Shown: positions 54,364 through 62,294 of the stretch, piece by piece
Numbering within the stretch: the stretch's first letter is position 1
Layout: every line of letters starts with the position of its first letter
Assembly: GCA_963756365.1 (NCBI GenBank)
Contig: CAVWNF010000003.1
Coordinates: 2,170,001-2,234,000, forward strand
Length of the DNA stretch: 64,000 bases
Reading direction: 5' to 3'
Source of the DNA: WHTI01 sp963756365
GTDB lineage: Bacteria; Actinomycetota; CADDZG01; WHSQ01
Notes under the pieces: model-generated
What the model saw: the letters and a program-made list of their open reading frames with translations, nothing else
The model's database searches: none
What the model was told of the DNA's origin: nothing
Translations under genes and position numbers: made by a program

Positions 54364-55084
54364 CGGGGGTCACACCGTCTGAGGTCGTGTGCTCCTCACC
54401 CTCATTGCTGAGGCCGAGGTAGAGATTGCCGAGGGTCGATGCGTTCACGAGGCGTTCGGCCTGTGCCGGTCCCACTTCGAGAACGGCGATCACTTCATTC
54501 TGGAGAGTCGTGGCCCCCGCCCCGTCCTCGGTCTGGGCCGCTGCCACCGACACCGCCAGGATCCGCACACCGGTGAGGAACAGCTTCGTTCTATTGGTCG
54601 CCTTCTGACCTTGGGCTGCGTCCGATCCGCCGGAGATCGTCTCGTAGGTGACGAAAACGTCGACGACGCTCCCCGGGGCCAGATACCTGGCGACACCGGG
54701 AGAGAGTCCGACCTGCACCGCTACCGCGATCTGACCGTCCTCAGGAGTGAGGCTCGAGATCGACTGGGGCGCAACGAACTGGGCCGCGGTCAACTGAGCG
54801 TCCATGGCCACCGGACCAGAAAGGACGAGACCCTCGATCGAACCTAGGTCCCTGAGTGCACCGCTCGCCACATATTCCCTGGGGATGTCCTTGAGCGTGG
54901 TGAGATCGGCCAGTTCGTCGGCCGTTGCACCCGCCTCGATGGCCCCGGTAGCAACGAGCACGGGCACCGTCTCTTTGCCTTCTGCGATCTTGTCCTGGAC
55001 GTTGCTCCCATAAGCGAACACCAGGAGGGCGCCGATGATCGCGGCGACCAGTCCCAGGGCGATCGTGAAGTTCAGTCTGCGCAT
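54332..55084 (-). CDS. cpaB: Flp pilus assembly protein CpaB (RcpC)-like, SAF domain
   Basis: A 250-residue protein with an N-terminal helix (FTIALGLVAAIIGALLVFAYG) and a SAF-like domain (VPVLVATGAIEAGATADELA), then the RcpC/CpaB region LSPGVARYLAPGSVVDVFVTYE. The start has AAGGAG five bases upstream. The 136-base gap before it may hold a secondary promoter. The C-terminus overlaps tadZ. Confidence 0.85.
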   Translation of the reverse strand: MRRLNFTIALGLVAAIIGALLVFAYGSNVQDKIAEGKETVPVLVATGAIEAGATADELADLTTLKDIPREYVASGALRDLGSIEGLVLSGPVAMDAQLTAAQFVAPQSISSLTPEDGQIAVAVQVGLSPGVARYLAPGSVVDVFVTYETISGGSDAAQGQKATNRTKLFLTGVRILAVSVAAAQTEDGAGATTLQNEVIAVLEVGPAQAERLVNASTLGNLYLGLSNEGEEHTTSDGVTPDDVVESNRKS

Positions 55085-55220
55085 CTACTCTCCTTGGGAG
55101 AAGTTCCCGGCGGGTCCGCTGTCCCCCACGATGCCCCCGGTTGGTCTGTCAGATACAGGTAGATAGATGGTGCAGGCAAGTGGACGTTCGCGCAAGGTCG
55201 AAAGCGCCACCACTGTGAGT
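55085..55220 (-). promoter_or_regulatory. Intergenic gap in the tad operon, possible internal promoter
   Basis: 136 bases between the tadE stop and the cpaB start, the largest gap in the operon apart from that after flp. A weak pair TTGCCT and TATCTG, 18 bases apart, points towards cpaB. No terminator was seen. Confidence 0.25.
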
Positions 55221-55670
55221 TCACTCCTTCACGCCCACTGCGGTTGCGTGGAGAGTCACCGTCGGTCTGTCGAAGAAGCTGCCGATCGGACCGAGGCTGA
55301 TGGTTCGCTCCACCTCGACCCTCACTTCGTCCCCCGGCAGGGTTGACGAGTCGGACGGATCGGGCGATATCGAAACAGTCATGTCCCCGGACCCGCCGTC
55401 AGGAGTGCCGAAGTGCGCACATCGAGCTTCCGCTTCCACATCCGCCGTGCTGGGCGATCGCTTGAACAACTGCTCGCCGTCGCAGGCTCGTCGGCGCTGA
55501 TCTGGTACCGAGGTCGCGAATGCGACCGCCGTGCCAGCCGTTCTTCCGAGCTTCACCTGCTCGACCATGGCGCTTATCAGGGGCCACACCACTGCCAACA
55601 TCGCCATCAGAACGAGAGCAAATAGGGCCATCTCCAGGGCAGCCGCGCCGTCCTCACGCCGACTCCTCAT
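55221..55670 (-). CDS. TadE-like pseudopilin
   Basis: A 149-residue protein with the TadE pattern: a short leader, EDGAAALEMALFALVLMAMLAVVWPLI as hydrophobic segment with the glutamate, then a periplasmic beta-rich region. The mature domain is about 110 residues with paired cysteines. It overlaps the second tadE-like gene by 4 bases. Confidence 0.8.
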   Translation of the reverse strand: MRSRREDGAAALEMALFALVLMAMLAVVWPLISAMVEQVKLGRTAGTAVAFATSVPDQRRRACDGEQLFKRSPSTADVEAEARCAHFGTPDGGSGDMTVSISPDPSDSSTLPGDEVRVEVERTISLGPIGSFFDRPTVTLHATAVGVKE

Positions 55671-56101
55671 TGTCGCCTCGCACTCGCCGTGCGAGTGATG
55701 TCGTCGAATCCAGAGAGGCCAACCACACTGAGGAACCTAGAAGCCACGCTCAGAACTGGGAGATCGGTAACCGTGACGGTGACCGTCACCCTGTCGCCTT
55801 CGTTGGGCACATCGGAGGCGGATGTCAGGGTCACTGTTGCGTCTGGGACGAATCCGGGGAGGACCTCCGCGTTCACCTCGTCCTCGATCCCGGTCTGGTC
55901 GGGATAAGGACTTGAGCTCGAGTTCCCTTGGCGAATCGAGGCGTAACGTGCCGCTTCGCTAGCGGCGTGGTCGATCGTGTTGGCGTAGAGCGCATAGAGC
56001 CCACCGAACAAGAGCAGCCCGATGAACAACATCAGAGCCGGCACCAGGAGTGCGAACTCGACCGCGGTCGCCCCCCCTTCGCCCAACCGAAGCCGCCTCA
56101 T
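55667..56101 (-). CDS. TadE-like pseudopilin
   Basis: A 144-residue TadE family protein: LGEGGATAVEFALLVPALMLFIGLLLFGG is the diagnostic N-terminal segment, with YANTIDHAASEAARYAS after it. The start is ATG 56101, overlapping the preceding stop as ATGA; upstream reading in the same frame is out of family. The periplasmic part is rich in Thr and Val. Confidence 0.85.
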   Translation of the reverse strand: MRRLRLGEGGATAVEFALLVPALMLFIGLLLFGGLYALYANTIDHAASEAARYASIRQGNSSSSPYPDQTGIEDEVNAEVLPGFVPDATVTLTSASDVPNEGDRVTVTVTVTDLPVLSVASRFLSVVGLSGFDDITRTASARRQ

Positions 56102-57633
56102 GTATTCGGAACCAAACTCGCTCGGAATCCACCCCTTGCGCCTGTTGCACACCCGATGTCCTCCGTAGTCACGAGGGCCTCGTCTCCGGAGATGCAGACG
56201 GGTACGAAATCGAAGAACGGGATGCCCAACCAACCGGCCTCGGCTAGCTGACCGAACGGGAGCGTCGTGGTTGGGTTGGCAGGGTCCTGGCCGAGGATGA
56301 ACGCATAGATCATCTCGCCGCTGGCTCCAGCCTCCTGGATGATCTCCTGCTGAGTCGGAGGGTTACCTACACCTGGACTGTAGATGTCATCCAGATCCTC
56401 CAAGAAGCGCTTGATAGCAAGCTGACACTCGAGGTTGATCGGTGGCACTACCGAAGCTGTAACCGAAACCGTCACCGTCCCCCCGCCCGGCAGCGGAAGC
56501 ACGATGTCACCGCTCGAAACCTCAGGGTGAGCCAGTTCCTCGAGCAGCAGGTCCATGTTGTCGCTGAGGGTGGAGACCAGATCCGAGACGTCGTCCCAGT
56601 TCTCCTCGAGAGCCGGGTTGAGGTCGATCGCCTGACCGTCGATAGACACCTCTGTCCCACTTCCCAGCGGGATGTCACCGACACCGGGGATGGGGATCGT
56701 CTGCTCCTCGACATCAATGACGAGTGGTGGGGTCTCCACGATCGGCACGACGATCGCGTTCTTGAAACGGCGTCGGGCCGTAGCGGTTGCGGACTCTCCA
56801 CTCTCGACCTCGTCCCCGGCGATCAAGCCATCGAGCGGGGCCCCTTCGAACGTGCGGGTCAAGGTGACCTGGATCCCGGGCTTGAGAAGGGCGGGGAGAA
56901 CAGAGCCGAGTTGCTGATACAGAAGGTTGGCGATCTGCTGCGCATCGATCTCGATGTGGATCGAATCGGGGACCTCTGGGAGGGTTGGCGACGGTGTCGG
57001 GAGCGGTGTGATCGTCGGGAGCGGCACCGGCGTCGTCGGCTCCGGATCGGGCTCGACCGGAGGCGGCGTGGGCAATGGCGGCGGAGTAGGTACGACCTGA
57101 CCCTGGACACGACCAGCCACGCCTCCAGGCAGCTCCGGCAGCTCCGGGACACCCGGTAGCTCGATGTCGAACTCCTGCGGTGGGATCGTGCCCACCGGAA
57201 GAGCGAGCTGCTCCAGGCACGAGGCCAGATCACCAAGGACTCCCGAATCACCGGTGTAGGAGGCCTCGCAGATCGCCGCGGTCGGGTCCGCGTAGTCCTC
57301 GCCGAGGGTTGAATCCTCGATCAGAGCGGTGCGTGCCCTTGCGCACGCCTCGGCGAGTGGATCCACCCCACCGAAAGTCGGGATCAGCGAGCCCGGGGAA
57401 GCTGCGGCCGCGAGGTATGCGCGTACGAACTCAGGGTTCCCTAGGGGGATGAGGCGTGCGCCGGCAAGTGCGCCCGCGTCGGCGGAGCGCTGCAACTCGT
57501 CGCTGGTCCCGGTCCTGACGTATGACGACAGGCCGATGGCCGCGAGGGGAAGAAGCGCTCCCAATAGAAGGATCGTGAGCAGGACCGCAGTAGCCCCCTC
57601 TTCCGCCTTCTTGAAGAAATGCTTGAGACCCAT
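56098..57633 (-). CDS. TadG-like Flp pilus protein with proline-rich region
   Basis: A 511-residue protein with the TadG-type N-terminus: EEGATAVLLTILLLGALLPLAAIGL, then SDELQRSADAGALAGARL. Residues about 155-215 are strongly proline-rich (PTPPPLPTPPP type) and would extend from the membrane; the rest is a beta-rich exported domain with several cysteines near the C-terminus. The VWA domain of many TadG proteins is not evident. It begins 100 bases after the flp stop, beyond a strong hairpin. Confidence 0.8.
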   Translation of the reverse strand: MGLKHFFKKAEEGATAVLLTILLLGALLPLAAIGLSSYVRTGTSDELQRSADAGALAGARLIPLGNPEFVRAYLAAAASPGSLIPTFGGVDPLAEACARARTALIEDSTLGEDYADPTAAICEASYTGDSGVLGDLASCLEQLALPVGTIPPQEFDIELPGVPELPELPGGVAGRVQGQVVPTPPPLPTPPPVEPDPEPTTPVPLPTITPLPTPSPTLPEVPDSIHIEIDAQQIANLLYQQLGSVLPALLKPGIQVTLTRTFEGAPLDGLIAGDEVESGESATATARRRFKNAIVVPIVETPPLVIDVEEQTIPIPGVGDIPLGSGTEVSIDGQAIDLNPALEENWDDVSDLVSTLSDNMDLLLEELAHPEVSSGDIVLPLPGGGTVTVSVTASVVPPINLECQLAIKRFLEDLDDIYSPGVGNPPTQQEIIQEAGASGEMIYAFILGQDPANPTTTLPFGQLAEAGWLGIPFFDFVPVCISGDEALVTTEDIGCATGARGGFRASLVPNT

Positions 57634-57682
57634 CCAGACCCATCCCCGAGATCGACCGTCCGAAAGTTACCTGTCTAGCAAA

Positions 57683-57713
57683 GCGGCCCACGAAGCATCG
57701 CCTCGTGGGCCGC
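57683..57713 (-). terminator. Strong hairpin between flp and the tad genes (attenuator)
   Basis: 11-bp perfect arms GCGGCCCACGA/TCGTGGGCCGC with a 9-base loop, followed on the minus strand by TTTGCTAG. It lies 21 bases after the flp stop and 50 before the tadG-like start. It probably terminates part of the transcription and stabilises flp mRNA, giving more pilin than assembly proteins. Confidence 0.7.
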
Positions 57714-57733
57714 GTTACCGGTGATGAATCTGT

Positions 57734-57916
57734 CTAGAGGCCGTCGACGATCGACTGGAACGCGTCGGCGATCTTGCCACCGAGGGTCCCGACGAGGACG
57801 ATGATGACCGCTGCGATGAGGGCCACGATCAGTCCGTACTCAACTGCGGTGGCACCCTTCTCGTCGCTCTTCATCTCGGCGAAACGGTTCTGCAGGTTGA
57901 CCAGTAGCTGGATCAC
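57734..57916 (-). CDS. flp: Flp-type major pilin
   Basis: About 60 residues, a class IVb Flp prepilin. A short leader (MIQLLVNLQNRFAEMKSDEKG) is followed by the cleavage-site sequence G-ATAVEYG and the hydrophobic LIVALIAAVIIVLVGTLGG. Prepilin peptidase should cut after the glycine. The start GTG 57916 is chosen because AAGGGAG lies 5 bases upstream; GTG 57922 sits against it. No prepilin peptidase (TadV) is in the window. It is first in the tad operon. Confidence 0.92.
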   Translation of the reverse strand: MIQLLVNLQNRFAEMKSDEKGATAVEYGLIVALIAAVIIVLVGTLGGKIADAFQSIVDGL

Positions 57917-58118
57917 AGCCACTCCCTTCGAGTCCGGCCCGGAACCCCACGTCCCGAGCTCATCCACCCCACCTCCCCGACATACAGCCCCCGTCGGTTC
58001 GGCGATTCCCATTCGATCGCTGCTTCGGTCCGTAGAACTACCTAGAGGAACGCTCGTCCGCTGACTACCTCTTACTAGTTCTTCCGGGCCACATCGCTGC
58101 GACCTACATCGTCCGTCC
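57917..58118 (-). promoter_or_regulatory. Long 5' leader of flp mRNA
   Basis: About 200 transcribed but untranslated bases between the predicted start point and flp. It is G-rich on the message strand and contains several short inverted repeats. I see no motif of a known c-di-GMP or other riboswitch. A role in mRNA stability or regulation is possible. Confidence 0.4.
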
Positions 58119-58125
58119 TGATGGT

Positions 58126-58154
58126 GTTATCCATCTTGGCGATCCTCATGTCAA
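58126..58154 (-). promoter_or_regulatory. Strong promoter of the flp-tad operon
   Basis: On the minus strand, a perfect TTGACA at -35 (58149-58154) and GATAAC at -10 (58126-58131) are separated by exactly 17 bases. The start would be near 58118. This is the best sigma-70-type promoter seen in the window. Confidence 0.65.
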
Positions 58155-58268
58155 ACCGCTTTCGTCCTTTATCTCCCGCGACGTCCGAAAACTCCATACA
58201 AAAAAATACGTAGACAGCGGACGCGGTTGGTGGCGAAACGGACGAATCGGGGACCTAGGCCCGCGTAG
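58155..58268. other. Non-coding gap between hemL and the flp promoter
   Basis: About 115 bases with unusual A/T-rich tracts, including seven As at 58200-58206 (seven Ts on the minus strand), which may end hem-operon transcription; a clear stem before it is not obvious. No gene is seen here. Confidence 0.35.
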
Positions 58269-59573
58269 TCATGGGGTCGAGAAAACGGACGCCGCGGCGT
58301 GAGCAAGACCCGAGATCTGCTCGGTCGTATGAGCATCCGAGATGAACAGTGCTTCGAAGCGCGACGGTGGGAGGTAGTAGCCATGCGCAAGCATCCCGCG
58401 GAAGAACCGGGCGTAGACCTCGGGGTCGGTCGTCTGAGCTCCCGCGTAGTCGGTGATCTCGTCACCGGTGAAGAAGAACCCAGCAAGGCCCCCTATCGCA
58501 GCTGCGATCATCGGAACCTCGGCTTGGTCCGCCACGTTCACGAGTCCACGGACCAGGTCGCGCGCCCGCTCCTGAAGGCGGTCATACAGGCCCGGGTCCT
58601 CGCCGATCATCGTGAGAGTGGCGATGCCTGCGGCCATGGCGATCGGGTTCCCCGAGAGCGTCCCCGCCTGATAGATGGGACCCGTCGGTGCCAGTTGCTC
58701 GAGCAACTCGGCTCGTCCGGCGATGGCAGCGGCCGGAAGGCCGCCCCCGACGATCTTTCCAAGCATGACGAGATCTGCCTGGATCCCGAAGCGCTCTTGA
58801 GCGCCCCCAGGGCCAAGTCTGAAACCGGTGATCACCTCGTCGAAGACGAGCAGAGCGCCAGCCTCGGATGCTGCCTTGCGGACCCCTTCCAAGTACCCGT
58901 CATGCGGAAGGATCAGACCCATGTTGGCAGCCACCGGCTCGATCAGGATCGCTGCCAGGTCGTCCCCGGCAGCATCAACCGCGGCGCCTAGCGCAACGAG
59001 ATCGTTGTACGGGACCACGATGGTGTCTGCTGTTGTCCCCTCGGTCACCCCTGGTGAGCCCGGGATCCCCAGGGTGGCGACCCCAGAGCCAGCTTCTACG
59101 AGCAGCGCATCGGAGTGGCCGTGGTAGCAGCCGGCGAACTTGATCAACTTGGTTCGGCCGGTGGCACCACGAGCGAGCCGAACGGCAGTCATCCCTGCCT
59201 CGGTCCCCGACGACACGAACCGGACCCGCTCGGCCCCCGGGATCATCCCGACCACCAGCCGCGCAAGTTCAACCTCGAGTTCGCTAGGTGTTCCGAACGA
59301 CGTCCCTCGCGACGCAGCGGCTGCGACCGCCTCGACTATCCGAGGATGTGCGTGCCCGAACAACAAGGCGCCCCACGACTGGACGAAGTCGACATAGGAG
59401 TTGCCGTCAACGTCGGTGATCGTGCCTCCATCGGCGCTCCGCACGAAGAACGGGTCGGCGCCAACCGATGAGAACGACCTCACCGGAGAGTTCACGCCTC
59501 CGGGGATGAGCGAGGAAGCTTCCGCGAACAGGGCATCGCTCGCGGCGGTGGTGCGAGGGTCTAAACCAGCCAC
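58269..59573 (-). CDS. hemL: Glutamate-1-semialdehyde 2,1-aminomutase HemL
   Basis: PLP enzyme making 5-aminolevulinate from glutamate-1-semialdehyde, 434 residues. Marks are IPGGVNSPVRSF near the start, RFVSSGTEAGMTAVRLARG, FDEVITGFRLGPGGAQE and the PLP lysine in LVMLGKIVGGGLPAAA. The start MAGLDPRTTAASDALF overlaps hemB by 13 bases. It is the last gene of the haem operon. Confidence 0.95.
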   Translation of the reverse strand: MAGLDPRTTAASDALFAEASSLIPGGVNSPVRSFSSVGADPFFVRSADGGTITDVDGNSYVDFVQSWGALLFGHAHPRIVEAVAAAASRGTSFGTPSELEVELARLVVGMIPGAERVRFVSSGTEAGMTAVRLARGATGRTKLIKFAGCYHGHSDALLVEAGSGVATLGIPGSPGVTEGTTADTIVVPYNDLVALGAAVDAAGDDLAAILIEPVAANMGLILPHDGYLEGVRKAASEAGALLVFDEVITGFRLGPGGAQERFGIQADLVMLGKIVGGGLPAAAIAGRAELLEQLAPTGPIYQAGTLSGNPIAMAAGIATLTMIGEDPGLYDRLQERARDLVRGLVNVADQAEVPMIAAAIGGLAGFFFTGDEITDYAGAQTTDPEVYARFFRGMLAHGYYLPPSRFEALFISDAHTTEQISGLAHAAASVFSTP

Positions 59574-60538
59574 TCGGCCGCCCGTCCGGCGTGGTACGTG
59601 AGGATCAGGTCGGCGCCCGCCCGCTTGATCGAGGTAAGCACCTCGAGCGTCGCAGCACGCTCGTCGAGGTAACCCTTCTCGGCGGCGGCCAGCAGCATCG
59701 AATACTCACCCGACACGTTGTACGCCGCGACCGGGTATCCCGTTGCATCTTTCACCGCGCGCACGACATCCAGGTAGCCGATCGCTGGCTTGACCATCAC
59801 GGCGTCCGCGCCTTCGGCGACATCAAGAAGCGCCTCGCGGACGGCCTCCTCTAGGTTCGCTGGATCTTGTTGGTAGGAGCGGCGGTCGCCGAAACTAGGA
59901 GCGCCCTCGGCAGCGTCGCGGAACGGCCCATAGAAGGAGCTGGCGAATTTGGCCGAGTAGGCCAAGATCGGCGTGTCGGGATGCCCGGTCTCGTCGAGAG
60001 CACCGCGGATGGCTGCAACCTGACCGTCCATCATCCCCGAGGGGGCGATGACGTCTGCTCCCGCTGCGGCCTGGGATGAAGCGATGCGGGCGTAAGCGTC
60101 GATGGTCCGGTCGTTATCGACCCTGGTGCCGTCGAGGATCCCGCAATGTCCGTGTGACGTGTACTCGCACAGACAGAGGTCCGCGATCACGAGAGCGTCG
60201 TCACCCACCTCGTCTTTGAGCGCCCTGAGCCCCCGCTGGAGCAGCCCGTCGTCGTTCCACGCTTCGGACCCCTCGGCGTCCTTGGTGGCCGGGATGCCGA
60301 ACAGGATCACCCCTGCGACCCCCTTGGCCACGAGGCCACGAGCCTCCTTGATGAGTGATTCCAGGGTGTGCTGGTACTGGTGAGGCATGGAAGCGATCTC
60401 TTGAGGCTCGGAGATCCCCTCCTTGAGGAACAGCGGAGCGATCAGATCCCCCGGAGTGACCCGCGTCTCGGCGAACGCCCGGCGTAAGGCGCCCGACGAC
60501 CGGAGTCGTCTCATCCTGTATCCCGGGAAGGTAGCCAT
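59561..60538 (-). CDS. hemB: Porphobilinogen synthase HemB
   Basis: Condenses two 5-aminolevulinate molecules. About 325 residues. It has the zinc-type cysteine cluster ADLCLCEYTSHGHCG, the Schiff-base lysines in LAYSAKFASSFYGPFRDA and VMVKPAIGYLD, and the substrate loop. ATG 60538 (MATFPGYRMRRLRSSGALR) matches the family N-terminus; a start at 60580 would add 14 residues. A 71-base gap, the only one in this operon, separates it from hemD. Confidence 0.95.
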   Translation of the reverse strand: MATFPGYRMRRLRSSGALRRAFAETRVTPGDLIAPLFLKEGISEPQEIASMPHQYQHTLESLIKEARGLVAKGVAGVILFGIPATKDAEGSEAWNDDGLLQRGLRALKDEVGDDALVIADLCLCEYTSHGHCGILDGTRVDNDRTIDAYARIASSQAAAGADVIAPSGMMDGQVAAIRGALDETGHPDTPILAYSAKFASSFYGPFRDAAEGAPSFGDRRSYQQDPANLEEAVREALLDVAEGADAVMVKPAIGYLDVVRAVKDATGYPVAAYNVSGEYSMLLAAAEKGYLDERAATLEVLTSIKRAGADLILTYHAGRAAEWLV

Positions 60539-60609
60539 CGACGTAATGGTGCCACGCCTGGCGTCGACGGCCCACCGCAACGTCTGCGGTCGCGCTGCCG
60601 GGTCAGGAA

Positions 60610-61338
60610 CTAGGCGTAGGCACGCTTGAGAGCGTGAAGCAGGCCCTCGGCCGTGTGGTCGTCGGCCACGACGTCAACACCGAATCCCGCCCCACGCGCT
60701 ACCTCCGCGGTGCTAGGCCCGATACAAGCCACCCTCGTCGTCCGCGGCCACACCTCGCTCCTCATCGATCCGCCGAGACAACGCGCCGCCGAACCGCTCA
60801 GGAAGGTCACGCAATCGAGGTGTCCATCTGTGAGGACCTCGAGAGCCTCGGAAGAGATGTCCACGCACACCGTCCGGTAGCAGTGAACCTCCTCGGTGTC
60901 CCGGCCCATGTCATCGAACGCCCGTTGTAGAGATCTCGGAGCGCCCTCTCCTCGCACCAACAACACCCTTCCGTCGCCTGCCCCGATGGCGGCTGCCGCT
61001 GCCGCCCCCGTGTACTCGTCGGGCACCAGGTCAACCGCTACTCCACGCTCTACCAGCCGAGCGGCGGTGATCTCGCCAACCGCGCACACGCGCTCATGGA
61101 TAGGACCGGGACGTCTCGCCAAGAAAGCGTCGACGGCGGTGCTGCTGGGGAACAAGATCCACTCGAACGAGTCGATGTCGCGGGTGACCAGATCGAAACG
61201 ATCCCAGGAGGACGGCTCGGCGAGGTCGATCGCCGGGATCGAGAGAACCTCAACTCCAGCAGACTCGAGCAGAGCGGTCAGCCTGCGCGCGGCATCGGTG
61301 GCCGCAGTTACGGCGATCCTCAGACCCGACAGGCTCAC
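60610..61338 (-). CDS. hemD: Uroporphyrinogen-III synthase HemD
   Basis: A 242-residue enzyme that closes and inverts the tetrapyrrole ring. The family is poorly conserved, but LSGLRIAVTAATDAARRLTALLESAG, FEWILFPSSTAVDAFLARR, LLVRGEGAPRSL and VTFLSGSAARCLGG, ending ACIGPSTAEVARGAGFGVDVVADDHTAEGL, are diagnostic. It overlaps hemC by 4 bases. In Streptomyces HemD is fused to a methyltransferase domain; here it is stand-alone. Confidence 0.9.
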   Translation of the reverse strand: MSLSGLRIAVTAATDAARRLTALLESAGVEVLSIPAIDLAEPSSWDRFDLVTRDIDSFEWILFPSSTAVDAFLARRPGPIHERVCAVGEITAARLVERGVAVDLVPDEYTGAAAAAAIGAGDGRVLLVRGEGAPRSLQRAFDDMGRDTEEVHCYRTVCVDISSEALEVLTDGHLDCVTFLSGSAARCLGGSMRSEVWPRTTRVACIGPSTAEVARGAGFGVDVVADDHTAEGLLHALKRAYA

Positions 61339-62294
61339 GGTGGATCAAGCCTCACCGGATCGGCGTCGCGTAGCTCTTCGAGGATGTCATCTCCCCCTCC
61401 GGAGAGGATCGCTTCGGCAAGCTCGGTCCCCATGGCACGGGCGTCGCCGATCCCCCCGGAGATCCGATCCCGGATCGAGTGTGTCCCTGAGGGATGACCC
61501 AGGAACCCGGTCACCAGCAGGCGGTCGCCGTTCACCTGAGCGAAGCACCCCAGCGGGATCGAGCACCCTCCTTCGAGGCGTTCTGAGAAGGCGCGCTCGC
61601 ACTCGAGCGTCGCACGTGCAAGCGCGTCGTCGAGAGTCGCTACGAGCTCGCGCGCCTCTCCGGTTTCTCGCGTTTCGATCGCCAATGCCCCTTGACCCGG
61701 AGGAGGAACCCAGATCTGCGGATCGATAGGGGCCGGATCGGCCTCCTCCCACAGTCCGAGCCTCCGGATCCCCGCGGCGGCCAAGATCGCTCCGGAGACC
61801 TCTCCGTCCTTGACCTTTCGGAGTCTCGTATCGAGGTTCCCCCGGAACTCGACGACCTTTACCTCGGGGAACGACTCGGCTAGGAGGGCGCGGCGTCTCA
61901 TCGAGGAGGTTCCGACAACGCCCTCGGGCCCGATCGATCCGAGACGCTCGCTCGCATCTCCAGAGCCACCGATCACAACGTCCTCGACCGACTCTCGTTC
62001 GGGCACGGCCGCGATCACGCAGCCATCCGCGAGCGCCGCCGTCAGGTCCTTCGCGGAGTGCACCGCGAGGTCGGCCTGCCCCTCTGCGACCGCCCGCTCT
62101 ACCTCCGAAGTAAACAGACCCTTGCCGCCGATCTCTGCGAATGGCCGGCTATCGGTATCACCCGATGTCTTGACGATCTTTACCTCGATCACTACTTCGG
62201 GGTGTTTCGCCTCGAGGAGGCCGATGACGATCGTGGCTTGGCGGAGGGCGAGCTTCGAACCGCGGGTTGCGAGGACCAGTGGCCTCGGCATCAC
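61335..62294 (-). CDS. hemC: Hydroxymethylbilane synthase HemC
   Basis: A 319-residue porphobilinogen deaminase. Marks are LVLATRGSKLALRQA, TSGDTDSRPFAEIGGKGLFT, AVHSAKDLTAALADG (catalytic Asp) and the dipyrromethane cofactor cysteine in LEGGCSIPLGCFA. Overlaps of 4 bases join it to hemA and hemD. Confidence 0.96.
   Translation of the reverse strand: MMPRPLVLATRGSKLALRQATIVIGLLEAKHPEVVIEVKIVKTSGDTDSRPFAEIGGKGLFTSEVERAVAEGQADLAVHSAKDLTAALADGCVIAAVPERESVEDVVIGGSGDASERLGSIGPEGVVGTSSMRRRALLAESFPEVKVVEFRGNLDTRLRKVKDGEVSGAILAAAGIRRLGLWEEADPAPIDPQIWVPPPGQGALAIETRETGEARELVATLDDALARATLECERAFSERLEGGCSIPLGCFAQVNGDRLLVTGFLGHPSGTHSIRDRISGGIGDARAMGTELAEAILSGGGDDILEELRDADPVRLDPP

Noticed and set aside
55200..55225. 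Second Rex-like site (TGTGAGTTCAC) near the tadE end
   Set aside because: Half-site spacing is two bases rather than the four-base centre flanked by GTGAA/TTCAC; inside or next to coding sequence.
57917..58118. c-di-GMP riboswitch in the flp leader
   Set aside because: The conserved GEMM-type core sequences and receptor-like segments are not visible.
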